Shown here piece after piece: positions 35,500 to 44,700 of a stretch of DNA of 64,000 bases (position 1 is its first letter; each line of letters begins with the position of its first letter). This stretch comes from Chiayiivirga sp. (GTDB lineage Bacteria > Pseudomonadota > Gammaproteobacteria > Xanthomonadales > Xanthomonadaceae): the NCBI GenBank assembly GCA_022647565.1, contig JALCLA010000006.1, forward strand, positions 58,152 through 122,151, written 5' to 3'. A program made the translations under genes and the position numbers. The notes beneath the pieces were generated by a model. It made no database searches and had not been told where the DNA came from. It worked only from the letters and a program-made list of their open reading frames with translations.

Positions 35500-36792
35500 T
35501 CAGTTCTCGCGCAGTTTCCGCACGAACTGGGCGTAGTCCACCGCCATCGGTTCAGCCGTTGCCGGACGTTGCAGCAATGCGGCCAGTGCCGGAGGTGGCT
35601 CGACCGCCGTGCCGATCAGCGGCTCCACGATGCTTTCGAACTTGGCCGGATGCGCCGTGGCGGCGATCGCCCAGGGGCGCGTGTCGCCGCCATCGCGCAG
35701 GGTTTTGCACACCGACAGCGCGGTGGCGGTATGCGGACAGACCGCGACCGCGTGTTGCTTCCACACATCGCTGATGGTGTGACGGATGGCATCGTCGCCG
35801 ACGCTGGTGGCGCGGAATGCGGCGCGCAGGCGGGTGTCGTCGCGGTATATCCAGCGCAGGCGCTCGAAGTTGCTGGGCGCGCCCACGTCCATCGCATTGG
35901 CAAGCGTGGCGAGGCTGGCGCGCGGGGAGTAGTCGCCGCCGGCAAAGAAGCGCGGCAGCACATCGTTGGCATTGGTGGCGAGCGCGATCGCGCCGATCGG
36001 CAAACCGATCTCGCGTGCCAGGATCGCCGCCAGCGCGTTGCCGAGGTTGCCGGTGGGAACGATGAAGTTGAGCTTCCCGCCGCGTTCGCGCTGGAAGCCG
36101 AGCGCGGCGTGCGCGTAGTACGCCATCTGCGGCAGCCAGCGGCCAAGGCTGATGCTGTTGGCCGAACTCAGGGGCACGACGCGTTGCAGTTCGGCGTCGT
36201 TGAGTGCGCGCTTCACCAGCGCCTGGCAGTCGTCGAAGCTGCCCGCCACGCGCAGCGCACGCACATTGTCGCCGAAGGCGCCGAGCTGATGCGCCTGGCG
36301 TGGCGAGACCCGGCCATCGGGATAGAGGATCACCACGCGCAAGCCTTCGATCCCGTGGAAGGCGCCGCCGACGGCGGCACCGGTATCGCCGCTGGTGGCC
36401 ACGATGATCGTCAGTGGCGCATCGTCCGGATCGCGCAGGCGGCGCAGGCAGGCGGCGAGAAAGCGCGCACCGTAGTCCTTGAATGCGGCGGTGGGGCCGT
36501 GGAACAGCTCCAGCAGGAACGTGTTCGCCTCCAGCGCACGCAAGGGTGCCGCGAAGTCGAAGGCTTCGCGGCAGATGGCATCAAGCGCCGGCGCAAGCCG
36601 GTCACCGGCGAAGAAGGGTCGCAACAGGGCCGCTGCGGTATCGGCCAGCGTGGCGGCGTGGTTGAAGTCGGACACCGCCAGGGAGGGCATGGATTCCGGC
36701 ACGAACAAGCCGCCATCCGGTGCCAGCCCTGCAGTCAGGGCTTCGGACAACTCGGTTGGCGCCACGCTGCCGCGGGTGGAAACGAAACGCAT
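35500..36792 (-). CDS. thrC: Threonine synthase
   Basis: A 430-residue PLP enzyme converting O-phosphohomoserine to threonine. The PLP lysine is in FHGPTAAFKDYGARFLAA, with TIIVATSGDTGAAVGGAF, the phosphate-binding region, and NFIVPTGNLGNALAAILA. The N-terminus (MRFVSTRG) and length match the gammaproteobacterial type. The ATG at 36792 overlaps the thrB stop (TGATG). Last gene of thrABC. Confidence 0.95.
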   Translation of the reverse strand: MRFVSTRGSVAPTELSEALTAGLAPDGGLFVPESMPSLAVSDFNHAATLADTAAALLRPFFAGDRLAPALDAICREAFDFAAPLRALEANTFLLELFHGPTAAFKDYGARFLAACLRRLRDPDDAPLTIIVATSGDTGAAVGGAFHGIEGLRVVILYPDGRVSPRQAHQLGAFGDNVRALRVAGSFDDCQALVKRALNDAELQRVVPLSSANSISLGRWLPQMAYYAHAALGFQRERGGKLNFIVPTGNLGNALAAILAREIGLPIGAIALATNANDVLPRFFAGGDYSPRASLATLANAMDVGAPSNFERLRWIYRDDTRLRAAFRATSVGDDAIRHTISDVWKQHAVAVCPHTATALSVCKTLRDGGDTRPWAIAATAHPAKFESIVEPLIGTAVEPPPALAALLQRPATAEPMAVDYAQFVRKLREN

Positions 36793-37766
36793 CAAGGCGC
36801 ATCTCCTTCGATCAGTTCGGCGCGTGGACCATCGACACGCGACACCCAGGCCTCACTGCGCACGCCGGCCGCCGAAAAGCCGGCCTGCATCGGCGTGACG
36901 GCGGCTTCGGCCTGCGCGCGTGTCTCGAACCACGCGAACACGCTCGGCCCGGCGCCGGAAATGCTCGCGCCCATCGCGCCGGCGTCGAGCGCGGCCTGTT
37001 TCACTGCGGCGAAACCCGGAATCAGCGGCGCGCGGCGCGGTTCCACCAGCACATCGCTCAGGCCGGCGCGTACCAACGCTGCATCGCCGCGTTCGCAGCC
37101 GGCCAGCACCAAGGCCAGATTCGTGCTTTGCGCGACGAACTGCCTGAGTTCGTAGCTGCCGGCCAGGGCTTCGCGCGCGCGGCGTGTTTCCAGCACCTGG
37201 TCCGGATGCACCAGCGCGCAATGCCATTCCGACGGCACGCGCAGTTTCACGATCCGGTCTGCGCTCGCCAGAACCAGGCCACCGAGCAGCATCGGGCCGA
37301 GGTTGTCGCCGTGGCGGCCGCCACTGGCGACCTGTTCGCCATCCAGCGCGAATGGATACAAGGCCTCGCGCGACAGCGGCGCGTCGAGCAAGGCATTCGC
37401 CGCGATCAGCGCCGCAACGCTCGATGCCGCTGAGCCGCCCATGCCCGAGCCCAGCGCGATGCCCTTGTCCAGTTCGAGTTCGAAACCGTAGGGCAGGGCC
37501 AGGGCCTCGCGCAGCGAGAGCAGGGCGCGGCCGGCGGTGTTGCGTTCCGCCTGCATGGGCAGCGCGATGTCGAGCCCGCGGATCGCCGCAATGCGCACGG
37601 TGGGTTCGTCGATGCGGCGCACGATGGCGGTATCGCCCGCGCCTTCCAGGCTGTGGCCGAGCAGGTCGAAGCCGACCGCGACGTTGCCGACCGAAGCGGG
37701 CGCGAAGGCGCGTGCCTGCTGCAGGCTCACAGGCGTGCGCGGATGAGCGGTTGCCGGCGCGCTCAC
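36792..37766 (-). CDS. thrB: Homoserine kinase
   Basis: A 324-residue GHMP kinase that phosphorylates homoserine. Motifs: [19 protein letters not shown], the ATP-binding [23 protein letters not shown], and C-terminal [12 protein letters not shown]. Start GTG 37766 overlaps the thrA stop (GTGA), and the stop overlaps the thrC ATG, so the whole operon is translationally coupled. An N-terminal extension of about 18 residues precedes the core. Confidence 0.95.
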   Translation of the reverse strand: MSAPATAHPRTPVSLQQARAFAPASVGNVAVGFDLLGHSLEGAGDTAIVRRIDEPTVRIAAIRGLDIALPMQAERNTAGRALLSLREALALPYGFELELDKGIALGSGMGGSAASSVAALIAANALLDAPLSREALYPFALDGEQVASGGRHGDNLGPMLLGGLVLASADRIVKLRVPSEWHCALVHPDQVLETRRAREALAGSYELRQFVAQSTNLALVLAGCERGDAALVRAGLSDVLVEPRRAPLIPGFAAVKQAALDAGAMGASISGAGPSVFAWFETRAQAEAAVTPMQAGFSAAGVRSEAWVSRVDGPRAELIEGDAP

Positions 37767-40264
37767 AGGCGCGCGCCCAGCGCGGCGCCCACGCGCAGCA
37801 AGTCGGCGAACACGCCGGCGGCCGTCACTTCCGGCCCGGCGCCCGGACCTTGCACGATCAGCGGGTTGTTGCAGTAGCGCCGCGTGCTGAACTGCACGAT
37901 GTTGTCGGTGAGCTGCAGGTGGGCGAAGGCGTGCGAGGACGGCAGTTCGACCAGGCCGACGCGCGCGCCGTCCTCGTCCAGGCGCGCCACATAGCGCAAC
38001 ACATTGCCTTTGGCGGCGGCGCGCGCGTGGCGTTCGCGCATCAGGTGATCGAATTCGCCCAGGCGCGCGAGGAAGTCGTCCGCCGACACCTGCGACAAGG
38101 CGGGTGGAATCAGCGATTCCACCTCGACCTGGTCGAGGTTCAGTTCGCGCCCGGCCTCGCGCGCCAGGATCACGAGCTTGCGCGCGACGTCGGTGCCGGA
38201 CAGGTCGTCGCGCGCGTCCGGCTCGGTGTAACCCAGTGCATGGGCCTCGCGCACCAGTTCCGAGAACGGTTGCACTCCGTCATAGCGGTTGAACAGCCAG
38301 GCCAGGGTGCCGGACAGGATGCCTTCCACGGCGAGCAGTTCGTCGCCGGTATCGAGCAGGTCGCGCAAGGTGGAGATCACCGGCAGGCCGGCCCCCACCG
38401 TGGCTTCGTAGCGGAAGCGCGCGCCGCCTCGCGCCGCCGCCGCGCGGATGGCTTGCCACTGCGCCAGGTCGCCGGCACCGGCCTGCTTGTTCGGAGTGAT
38501 CACGTGGATGCCCGCCGCCAGCCATTCGGCATAGCGCGCCGCAACCTTCGGGCTGGCGCTGCAGTCCACGATCACCGCATGCGGCAGGTGCGCGGCGTGC
38601 ACGTGCGCGGCGAAGGCATCGAGGTCGCAGGCCTGGCCGGCATCCAGGCGTTCGCGCCACGGCCTGGCGACGACGGCACCCTCGGCCAGATGCATGCGAC
38701 GGCTGCTGGCGAGGCCGCGCAGGCGCAGGTCGAGGTTCGATGCCGCGGCCAGGCGCGGCGCCGCGTGCGCGATCTGGTCGAGCAGGGCGGCGCCGACCTT
38801 GCCCGGTCCGATCACGCCGAGCGAAATGGTCTGGGGTGAGAGCCAGAACCCCGCGTGTGCGGCGCGCAGTGCCTTGGTGGCATCGCAGGAGGAGATCGCC
38901 GCCGAGATGTTGCGTTCCGACGCGCCTTGCGCGATTGCGCGCACGTTGACGCGGGCGCGAGCCAGGGCATTGAAGAAGCGCGCCGCCACGCCGGGCGTGC
39001 CGGCCATGCCGTCGCCGACCGCGGCCAGCACGCTGATCTCGCGTTCCACGCTCACGTCCTGGATCTGGCCCTGGGCGATCTCGGGCGCGAAGGCGCGCGC
39101 CAGTGCGGCGCGTCCGGCTTCGGCCTGCGCCGCCTTCACCACGCAGCAGATCGAATGCTCGGACGAGCCCTGGGAAATCATCACCACCGACACGCTGGCG
39201 GCACGCAAGGTGCCGAACACGCGTTCGGCGGTGCCCGGCACCCCGATCATGCCGCTGCCTTCCACGTTCAGCAGGGCCAGGTCGGAAGCCAGCGACAAGC
39301 CCTTCGCCGGCAGCGCGTTGTGGCGATCGCCTTCGGCATCGATGCGGGTGCCTGGATGCGCGGGATTGAAGGTGTTGCGGATCAGGATCGGGGTGCCGCG
39401 CGCGATCGCCGGCGCCATGGTTTGCGGATGGATCACCTTGGCGCCGAAATAAGCCAGCTCGCAGGCCTCGTCATAGCTCATGCGCGGCAGCAGCACGGCG
39501 TCGGGCACGGCGCGCGGATCGGCTGAAAGCACGCCGTCCACGTCGGTCCAGATGTGCAGTTCGTCGGCTTCGAACAGCGCCGCGAAGATCGCACCGGAAA
39601 AATCGCTGCCATTGCGCCCGAGCGTGGTCGGAGTGCCTTGCACGTCGCGCGCCACGAAGCCGGTGACCACCACGCGCGGATGCGGATGGGCTTCGCGCCA
39701 CGTGGCGAGGCGCGCGGCGCTCGCGGCCCAGTCCACCGCAACGCCAAGTTCGTTGCGGCCCACCACCAGAACCTCACGCGCATCCAGTACCGTACTGCTC
39801 GCGCCCTGCGCCGCCAGCGCCGCCGCCAGCAGGTGCGCCGACCAGACTTCGCCCAGTCCATGCACGCGCGCCAGCGCCGCTTCGCCGCCGGGACCGAGCA
39901 GGGCGATGGCACCGAGCAGGGCGGCCAGTTCCTCGAACCGGGCGACCAGCCAGGCGTGGGTCTGGCCGCTGTCGAAACCGCCCAGGTCCTGCACCGTATC
40001 CAGGTGCTTGTCGCGCAGCGCCTCGAAGCGCGGGCGCCAGTCGCTGCCGGTCAGGGCCGCATCGCCGAGCGCGATCAGCGCGTCGGTCACGCCCTGCATG
40101 GCCGAAACCACGGTCACCTGGCGCGTCTCGGGGCGCGCCCGCAACAAGCCGGCGACATGGCGGTAGCGTTCCGCACTCGCCACGCTCGACCCGCCGAACT
40201 TGTGCGCGACCAGGCCTGGAAGGGAGGCCTTGGCGGCGGTGGGATGGGGGGCAAGCGCGTTCAT
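37763..40264 (-). CDS. thrA: Bifunctional aspartokinase/homoserine dehydrogenase I
   Basis: An 833-residue fusion. The aspartokinase domain (about 1-280) opens with [19 protein letters not shown]; an ACT regulatory region (about 310-460) includes [17 protein letters not shown] and [18 protein letters not shown]; the homoserine dehydrogenase domain (about 465-833) has [34 protein letters not shown] and ITPNKQAG. It catalyses the first and third steps from aspartate toward threonine and is normally feedback-inhibited by threonine. The ATG at 40264 follows directly after a hairpin that holds its GGAG ribosome binding site. A Thr-rich leader peptide lies upstream. Confidence 0.96.
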   Translation of the reverse strand: MNALAPHPTAAKASLPGLVAHKFGGSSVASAERYRHVAGLLRARPETRQVTVVSAMQGVTDALIALGDAALTGSDWRPRFEALRDKHLDTVQDLGGFDSGQTHAWLVARFEELAALLGAIALLGPGGEAALARVHGLGEVWSAHLLAAALAAQGASSTVLDAREVLVVGRNELGVAVDWAASAARLATWREAHPHPRVVVTGFVARDVQGTPTTLGRNGSDFSGAIFAALFEADELHIWTDVDGVLSADPRAVPDAVLLPRMSYDEACELAYFGAKVIHPQTMAPAIARGTPILIRNTFNPAHPGTRIDAEGDRHNALPAKGLSLASDLALLNVEGSGMIGVPGTAERVFGTLRAASVSVVMISQGSSEHSICCVVKAAQAEAGRAALARAFAPEIAQGQIQDVSVEREISVLAAVGDGMAGTPGVAARFFNALARARVNVRAIAQGASERNISAAISSCDATKALRAAHAGFWLSPQTISLGVIGPGKVGAALLDQIAHAAPRLAAASNLDLRLRGLASSRRMHLAEGAVVARPWRERLDAGQACDLDAFAAHVHAAHLPHAVIVDCSASPKVAARYAEWLAAGIHVITPNKQAGAGDLAQWQAIRAAAARGGARFRYEATVGAGLPVISTLRDLLDTGDELLAVEGILSGTLAWLFNRYDGVQPFSELVREAHALGYTEPDARDDLSGTDVARKLVILAREAGRELNLDQVEVESLIPPALSQVSADDFLARLGEFDHLMRERHARAAAKGNVLRYVARLDEDGARVGLVELPSSHAFAHLQLTDNIVQFSTRRYCNNPLIVQGPGAGPEVTAAGVFADLLRVGAALGARL

Positions 40265-40287
40265 CGAAGGCTCCGGTGGAGGCTTCG
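40265..40287 (-). promoter_or_regulatory. Hairpin sequestering the thrA ribosome binding site
   Basis: Read on the - strand: CGAAG-C-CTCC-ACC-GGAG-C-CTTCG, i.e. 5 + 4 pairs with one C/C mismatch and a 3-base loop. The GGAG in the 3' arm is the only Shine-Dalgarno-like sequence before the thrA ATG, which follows the hairpin directly. There is no U tract, so translation control is a better reading than intrinsic termination. Confidence 0.55.
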
Positions 40288-40319
40288 CATCGCGGCGGGG
40301 ACGGGGTTCGCTGGCGCGG

Positions 40320-40343
40320 TCCGCATCCTCGTCGAGGTGCGGA
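40320..40343 (-). promoter_or_regulatory. Strong hairpin between the thr leader peptide and thrA
   Basis: Read on the - strand: TCCGCA-CCTC-GAC-GAGG-A-TGCGGA, ten pairs with one bulged A. It starts 12 bases after the leader peptide stop. The GGCTCC at its 5' edge (40346-40341) is complementary to GGAGCC at the thrA ribosome binding site (40274-40269), so an alternative long-range pairing is possible. No poly-U follows. Confidence 0.55.
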
Positions 40344-40355
40344 GCCGGCGTTGGA

Positions 40356-40427
40356 TCAGGACGCGACGGCAGGCACCACGCGAGGCGCGGTAATAGTCGT
40401 CGTGGTAGTCGTGCGGCAGCGCAACAT
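40356..40427 (-). CDS. thrL: Threonine operon leader peptide (ThrL-like)
   Basis: A 23-codon open frame, ATG 40427 to TGA at 40358-40356, beginning MLRCRTTTTTTIT and ending in APRVVPAVAS. It has six consecutive Thr codons, then Ile, then Thr. In Escherichia coli thrL encodes a 21-residue peptide rich in Thr and Ile that controls thrABC by attenuation. The same residues, the same position (92 bases before thrA) and downstream hairpins support the same role: charged tRNA-Thr and tRNA-Ile levels set ribosome position. There is no Shine-Dalgarno sequence before its ATG. Confidence 0.82.
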   Translation of the reverse strand: MLRCRTTTTTTITAPRVVPAVAS

Positions 40428-40434
40428 GGGGCTA

Positions 40435-40463
40435 GGAAAACCGATCCCGTGCGAGGCTGTCAA
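40435..40463 (-). promoter_or_regulatory. Candidate promoter of the thr operon
   Basis: A perfect TTGACA -35 on the - strand (40463-40458), then 17 bases, then a weak -10 (TTTTCC, 40440-40435; TTTTCCTA region). With normal spacing transcription would begin at or within 1-2 bases of the leader peptide ATG at 40427, so the leader would be translated from a nearly leaderless RNA. Confidence 0.5.
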
Positions 40464-40568
40464 GCGCCGGTGAGTTGCGGGTGAAACTTTGCGGGTGCGG
40501 GTGCGGTGGGTTGTCGGTTCGGTGTCCGGAACTGCCAGAATCCGCGCTCGCCACTGTCAGGCCCACGC

Positions 40569-41862
40569 ATGAGTTCGATTGTCACCCCAGCGCCGACCTC
40601 CGCAGCGCGTGTGCTGTTCGCCAGCCTGATCGGCACCACGATCGAGTTCTTCGATTTCTACATCTACGCCACCGCCGCGGTGCTGGTGTTCCCGACGCTG
40701 TTCTTTCCCGGCTTCGCGACCCGACGCCGCGATGCTGCAGTCGCTGGCCACGTTCGCGCTGGCCTTCTTCGCGCGCCCGGTGGGTTCGGCGGTGTTCGGC
40801 CACTTCGGCGACCGCATCGGGCGCAAGGCGACGCTGGTGGCGGCGCTGCTCACGATGGGCCTGTCCACCGTCGCGATCGGACTTGCTGCCGACCTACGCG
40901 CAGATCGGCGTCGTCGCGCCGGCTGCTGCTGGCGCTGTGCCGCTTCGGCCAGGGCCTGGGCTGGGCGGCGAATGGGGCGGCGCGGTGCTGCTCGCCACCG
41001 AGAACGCGCCGCCCGGCAAGCGCGCCTGGTACGGCATGTTCCCGCAGCTGGGCGCGCCGATCGGCTTCCTGTGTTCGACCGGCGTGTTCCTGCTGCTGAC
41101 CGCAATGTGCTGAGCGAGGCGCAGTTCCTCGCCTGGGGCTGGCGCGTGCCCTTCCTCGCCAGCGCGGTGCTGGTGCTCGTGGGCCTGTGGGTGCGGCTGC
41201 GCATCGAGGAAACGCCCGCCTTCCGCAGGCGCGCTGGAAAGGCAACGAGCGCGTGCGCCTGCCGATGCTCGACGTGCTGCGCGAGCACCCACGCGCTGGT
41301 GCTGGGCACCTTCTCCGCCGTGGCGACCTTCGTGCTGTTCTACCTGATGACGGTGTTCACGCTGAGCTGGGGCACGAGCAGCTGGGCTACGCGCGGCAGG
41401 AGTTCCTCATCCTGCAGATGATCGGCGTGCTGTTCTTCGCCTGACCATCCCGCTGTCGGCCTGGATCGCCGACCGCGTCGGCGCCTTGCGCATGCTGATC
41501 TGGGCCAGCGCCGCGATCGCCTTGTTCGGCTTCGCGTTCGGGCCGCTTGTTCGCGCTGCAGACGCCGCTGGCGGTGGGCACGCGTTCCTGGCGCTGGGAC
41601 TGGCGCTGATGGGATTGACCTACGGCCCGCTCGGCACCGCGCTGGCGGCACGCTTTCCGACGGCGGTGCGCTACACCGGCGCCTCGCTCGCGTTCAATCT
41701 GGCCGGGATTCTCGGCGCATCGCTCGCGCCCTACGCGGCCACCTGGCTGGCCGCACGCTTCGACATCGCTGCGGTGGGCCGTACCTTGCCGTGGCCGCGG
41801 CGATCAGCCTTGCGGCGCTGCTCGCGATGCGGCGCCATGGCGAGGACGCCGGGCTGGACTGA
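40569..41862 (+). pseudogene. MHS-family MFS transporter, broken by about twelve single-base indels
   Basis: Frame by frame the product of a metabolite:proton symporter (ShiA/ProP type) can be followed from ATG 40569 to TGA 41860: IGTTIEFFDFYIYATAAVLVF, then SLATFALAFFARPVGSAVFGHFGDRIGRK, GGEWGGAVLLATENAP, FLAWGWRVPFLASAVLVLVG, RIEETPAF, and near the end FPTAVRYTGASLAFNLAGILGASLAP. Reading frame changes near 40705, 40883, 40921, 40961, 41100, 41225, 41289, 41376, 41440, 41547, 41584 and 41780. Each can be repaired by one base, usually in a short run. Residues on both sides remain conserved, so this may be an intact gene with sequence errors. Substrate unknown. Confidence 0.75.
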
Positions 41863-41923
41863 CTCGGCGCAGCGGCACGCGGCAGATCGCTGCAACAGGG
41901 CACGGCATCGAGGAGCACACCCC

Positions 41924-43078
41924 ATGGATCGTCGCGGATTTCTGGCATGCGGATCGGCACTGGCGACAGCCACCGCCTTCGCACCCGCGGCAGCGTCCGC
42001 AAACAAGGTGCCCGCCCCGGCCGAGCGCGGATCACGCGTCAACTTCATCTGGGACGGGCTGGGTCTCAACCCCAACGAGTACGCCGCGCAACTGCAGCAG
42101 GCGGTGGCCGCGCGTGACTTTGCCGCCGACTACTATTCACTGGGCGGAGCTATCGCCGCGTTGGAGCAGAAGTTCGCGGCGGTGCTGGGCAAGGAAGCGG
42201 CGATGTTCGTTCCCACCGGAACGCTGGCCAATCACCTGGCCGTCAGGAAACTCGCGGGCAACAACCGCCGCGTGCTGGTCCAGGCCGAGAGCCACTTGTA
42301 CAACGATAGCGGCGATTGCGCGCAGGTCCTGAGCGGACTGAATCTGATTCCCTTGGCAGCCGGCGGCACGATCACGCTGGCCGAGATCGAGGCCTGGATC
42401 CAGCGTTCCGGCGCGGGTCGGGTGACAACGCCGGTGGGCGCGATTTCGATCGAGAATCCGGTGCGACGTCAGGACCACCAGCAGGTCGATTTCGACGAGT
42501 TGCTGCGGATCAGCAGCTATGCGCGCGAAAGAGGCATCCGCCTGCATCTGGATGGCGCGCGCCTGTTCAGCCTGCCGCTGCATTCCGGCAAGAGCGTCAA
42601 GGAGTACGCCGCGCTGTTCGACTCGGTGTACGTGTCGCTGTGGAAGCACTTCAATGCGGCCTCGGGCGCGATCCTGGCGGGCGACGCGAGCTTCATCGAA
42701 GGGCTGTTCCACCAGCGGCGGATGTTCGGCGGTTCCTTGCCTTATGCCTGGCCGCAGGCCGCGGTGGCCGCACACCATGTCGATGGTTTCGAAGCGGAGT
42801 ACGCGGCCGCCTGGAAGGCCGTGGATAGTCTGATCGGGATGCTTGAGGCCAGCGGCCGATTCGCAGTGCGCAAGCTGCCGCAGGGGACGAGCCGGTTTTT
42901 CCTGAAGCCGCTGACGGGCGATGCGGTAACGCTGGCCGAGCGGGCGCGCGCGCAAGGCGTCGAGCTTGCGCATCTGGCGCCCGGTGTACAGGAGCTTCCG
43001 CTGCAGGTGAACCCGAGCGTACTGCGCATGCCGGTCGAGGCCTTGGCGCGTGTGCTGATCGAGGCGGCAGGAGACTGA
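41924..43078 (+). CDS. Threonine aldolase family PLP enzyme with a Tat signal peptide
   Basis: A 384-residue fold type I PLP enzyme. The core has the low-specificity L-threonine aldolase pattern: FVPTGTLANHLAVR, HLYNDSGD, an SIENPVR loop, LHLDGARLFSLPL, and the PLP Lys in VYVSLWKHFNAASGAIL. The N-terminus is unusual: MDRRGFLACGSALATATAFAPAAASA is a twin-arginine signal (RRGFL, hydrophobic core, AxA cleavage near residue 26), implying export in folded, cofactor-loaded form. ATG 41924 was chosen because it keeps the signal intact. The substrate may be a beta-hydroxy amino acid; the export compartment is inferred. Confidence 0.8.
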   Translation: MDRRGFLACGSALATATAFAPAAASANKVPAPAERGSRVNFIWDGLGLNPNEYAAQLQQAVAARDFAADYYSLGGAIAALEQKFAAVLGKEAAMFVPTGTLANHLAVRKLAGNNRRVLVQAESHLYNDSGDCAQVLSGLNLIPLAAGGTITLAEIEAWIQRSGAGRVTTPVGAISIENPVRRQDHQQVDFDELLRISSYARERGIRLHLDGARLFSLPLHSGKSVKEYAALFDSVYVSLWKHFNAASGAILAGDASFIEGLFHQRRMFGGSLPYAWPQAAVAAHHVDGFEAEYAAAWKAVDSLIGMLEASGRFAVRKLPQGTSRFFLKPLTGDAVTLAERARAQGVELAHLAPGVQELPLQVNPSVLRMPVEALARVLIEAAGD

Positions 43079-43122
43079 GACTCGAATCGGGTTGCCGTTG
43101 GGTTCCAGCGACGTGTCTGCAA

Positions 43123-43980
43123 TCAGCTCATGGTGCGACCGAGCCGCTGCCCCATCCGCGTCGGCTGTTCCATCGCGAGCGAGGGATCGAACTCGATTGC
43201 ACCCTTCGGCCACAGCACAATCACGGTCGAACCGTAATTGAAGCGCGCCATTTCCGCGCCGCGTTCGAGACGGATGCCCTTGCCGCGCCAGTCGCGCCGG
43301 ATCGGGGTATGCGCGTAGGGCGGGATGTCGACGCCGTTCCAGACCGTTTCCACGCCCGAAACCAGCATCGCTCCCACCATCACCACGCAGAACGGGCCGT
43401 GTTCGCCGTCGAAGTGGCAGACCAGGCGTTCGTTGCGCGCGAACAGGCGCGGCACCGCGCGTGCGGTGGCGGGCGAGACGCTGAACAGGCGGCCGGGGAC
43501 GTGTACGGTGTCGCGCAGCGTGCCGCGCATCGGCATGTGCACGCGGTGGTAGTCGCGCGGAGCGAGATACACGTTGAAGAAATGGCCGTCGGCATAGGGC
43601 ACGGCGGCGGCTTCGTCGCCCAGCAACTCGGCGGCAGTGAAGCTCTGGCCCTTGGCCTGGAAGATGCGGCCTTGCTCGATGCGGCCGAGCTGGCTGATGC
43701 GGCCGTCGGAGGGCATCACCACGGCGTTCGGGTCGGCATCGATGGGGCGTGCATCGGGCTTCAGCGCACGGGTGAAAAAGGCGTTGAAGCTCGGATAGGC
43801 GAAGGGATCGGACTCAACCGCTTCCTCCATCGCCGGTTTGAAATGCGCCACGATGCGGCCGATGAAGAAATTCTTCCAGGGCCGCCATTGCCAGCGCGCC
43901 AGCGCGCAGGCGGCGCGCGAGAGCAGGCGATGCGGCAGCACGTATTGCAGCGCGACTAGCGGATTTCGCGGCGGCGACAT
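43123..43980 (-). CDS. psd: Phosphatidylserine decarboxylase proenzyme
   Basis: A 285-residue inner membrane enzyme making phosphatidylethanolamine. It has [34 protein letters not shown], the catalytic region [16 protein letters not shown], and the self-cleavage site [13 protein letters not shown], where Ser becomes the pyruvoyl group (the usual LGST reads YGST). ATG 43980 lies 2 bases after the SCO1-like gene's stop; both form one operon. The longer frame to 44367 is inside the upstream gene. Confidence 0.94.
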   Translation of the reverse strand: MSPPRNPLVALQYVLPHRLLSRAACALARWQWRPWKNFFIGRIVAHFKPAMEEAVESDPFAYPSFNAFFTRALKPDARPIDADPNAVVMPSDGRISQLGRIEQGRIFQAKGQSFTAAELLGDEAAAVPYADGHFFNVYLAPRDYHRVHMPMRGTLRDTVHVPGRLFSVSPATARAVPRLFARNERLVCHFDGEHGPFCVVMVGAMLVSGVETVWNGVDIPPYAHTPIRRDWRGKGIRLERGAEMARFNYGSTVIVLWPKGAIEFDPSLAMEQPTRMGQRLGRTMS

Positions 43981-43982
43981 GC

Positions 43983-44639
43983 TCAGCGCTCCGTCAGCAG
44001 GCGCAGGTCGGCCGCGATGTTCTTCGCGTCCAGCGGCGGCCGGATCATGCCGACGTGGCGCACTTCCGGATCGAGCACGGCGATGTAGGCGGTGTGGTCG
44101 ACGCTGTAGTCGCCATCCGCGCCTTCGGACCTGGCGTAGACCATGTGCAGGCTGCGCACGAAGGGTTCGAGGCGGGCGTGATCGGCGGTGGCGCCGAGTG
44201 CATCGGGGCTGAAATAGCGTGCGTACTCGGTGGTCTTGGCCGGCGTGTCGCGTTCGGGATCGGCCGAGACGAACACGATGCGCGGACGGCGCTCCTGCGG
44301 CAGATCGGCGAGCAATTTCTCTGCCTGCGCCAGCTGCGCCAGCGTGGTGGGGCAGATGTCGGGGCAATGGGTGAAGCCGAGGAACACCAGGTTCCAGCGT
44401 CCGCGCAGTGCAGCGGGATCCAGCTTGCCGTCGCTGCCATCGAGCGAGAAGTCCGGCAGCACGCGGGCCTCGGGGTAGAGCACGGTACTGGCGAGCCTGG
44501 CCTGCAGGTCGGCGGTCGAGCTCGTCGACGCGCCGTACCAGCGTTGCCCGGCCCAGAGCCCGAGCCCGGCGGCGAGCGCAACGATAAGAATGGCCGCGAG
44601 CGGCAAACCGGTGGAGCGTGGTGCGGGAGACGTATTCAT
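43983..44639 (-). CDS. SCO1/SenC family copper-binding thioredoxin-like protein
   Basis: A 218-residue protein with an N-terminal membrane anchor (about 12-30) and a thioredoxin fold carrying the SCO1 metal motif HCPDICPTT (CxxxC) and the distal His in [21 protein letters not shown] and [11 protein letters not shown] are also typical. Periplasmic; it delivers or reduces copper for cytochrome c oxidase assembly. A perfect TATAAT ends 6 bases before its ATG, so its mRNA may be leaderless. Downstream coupling with psd is unusual but only by adjacency. Confidence 0.9.
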   Translation of the reverse strand: MNTSPAPRSTGLPLAAILIVALAAGLGLWAGQRWYGASTSSTADLQARLASTVLYPEARVLPDFSLDGSDGKLDPAALRGRWNLVFLGFTHCPDICPTTLAQLAQAEKLLADLPQERRPRIVFVSADPERDTPAKTTEYARYFSPDALGATADHARLEPFVRSLHMVYARSEGADGDYSVDHTAYIAVLDPEVRHVGMIRPPLDAKNIAADLRLLTER

Positions 44640-44645
44640 GCGGAA

Positions 44646-44672
44646 ATTATAGCGGGGCGGGGCCGCTATACT
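44646..44672. promoter_or_regulatory. Symmetric divergent promoter for the SCO1-like/psd operon and prmB
   Basis: The inverted repeat TATAGCGG (44648-44655) / CCGCTATA (44663-44670) places two -10 elements back to back: TATAAT on the - strand (44651-44646) and TATACT on the + strand (44667-44672). The two face away from each other within 27 bases. No good -35 is seen for either. Confidence 0.6.
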
Positions 44673-44700
44673 TCGCGCCGGATTCCCGGTGCGCGCCTCC

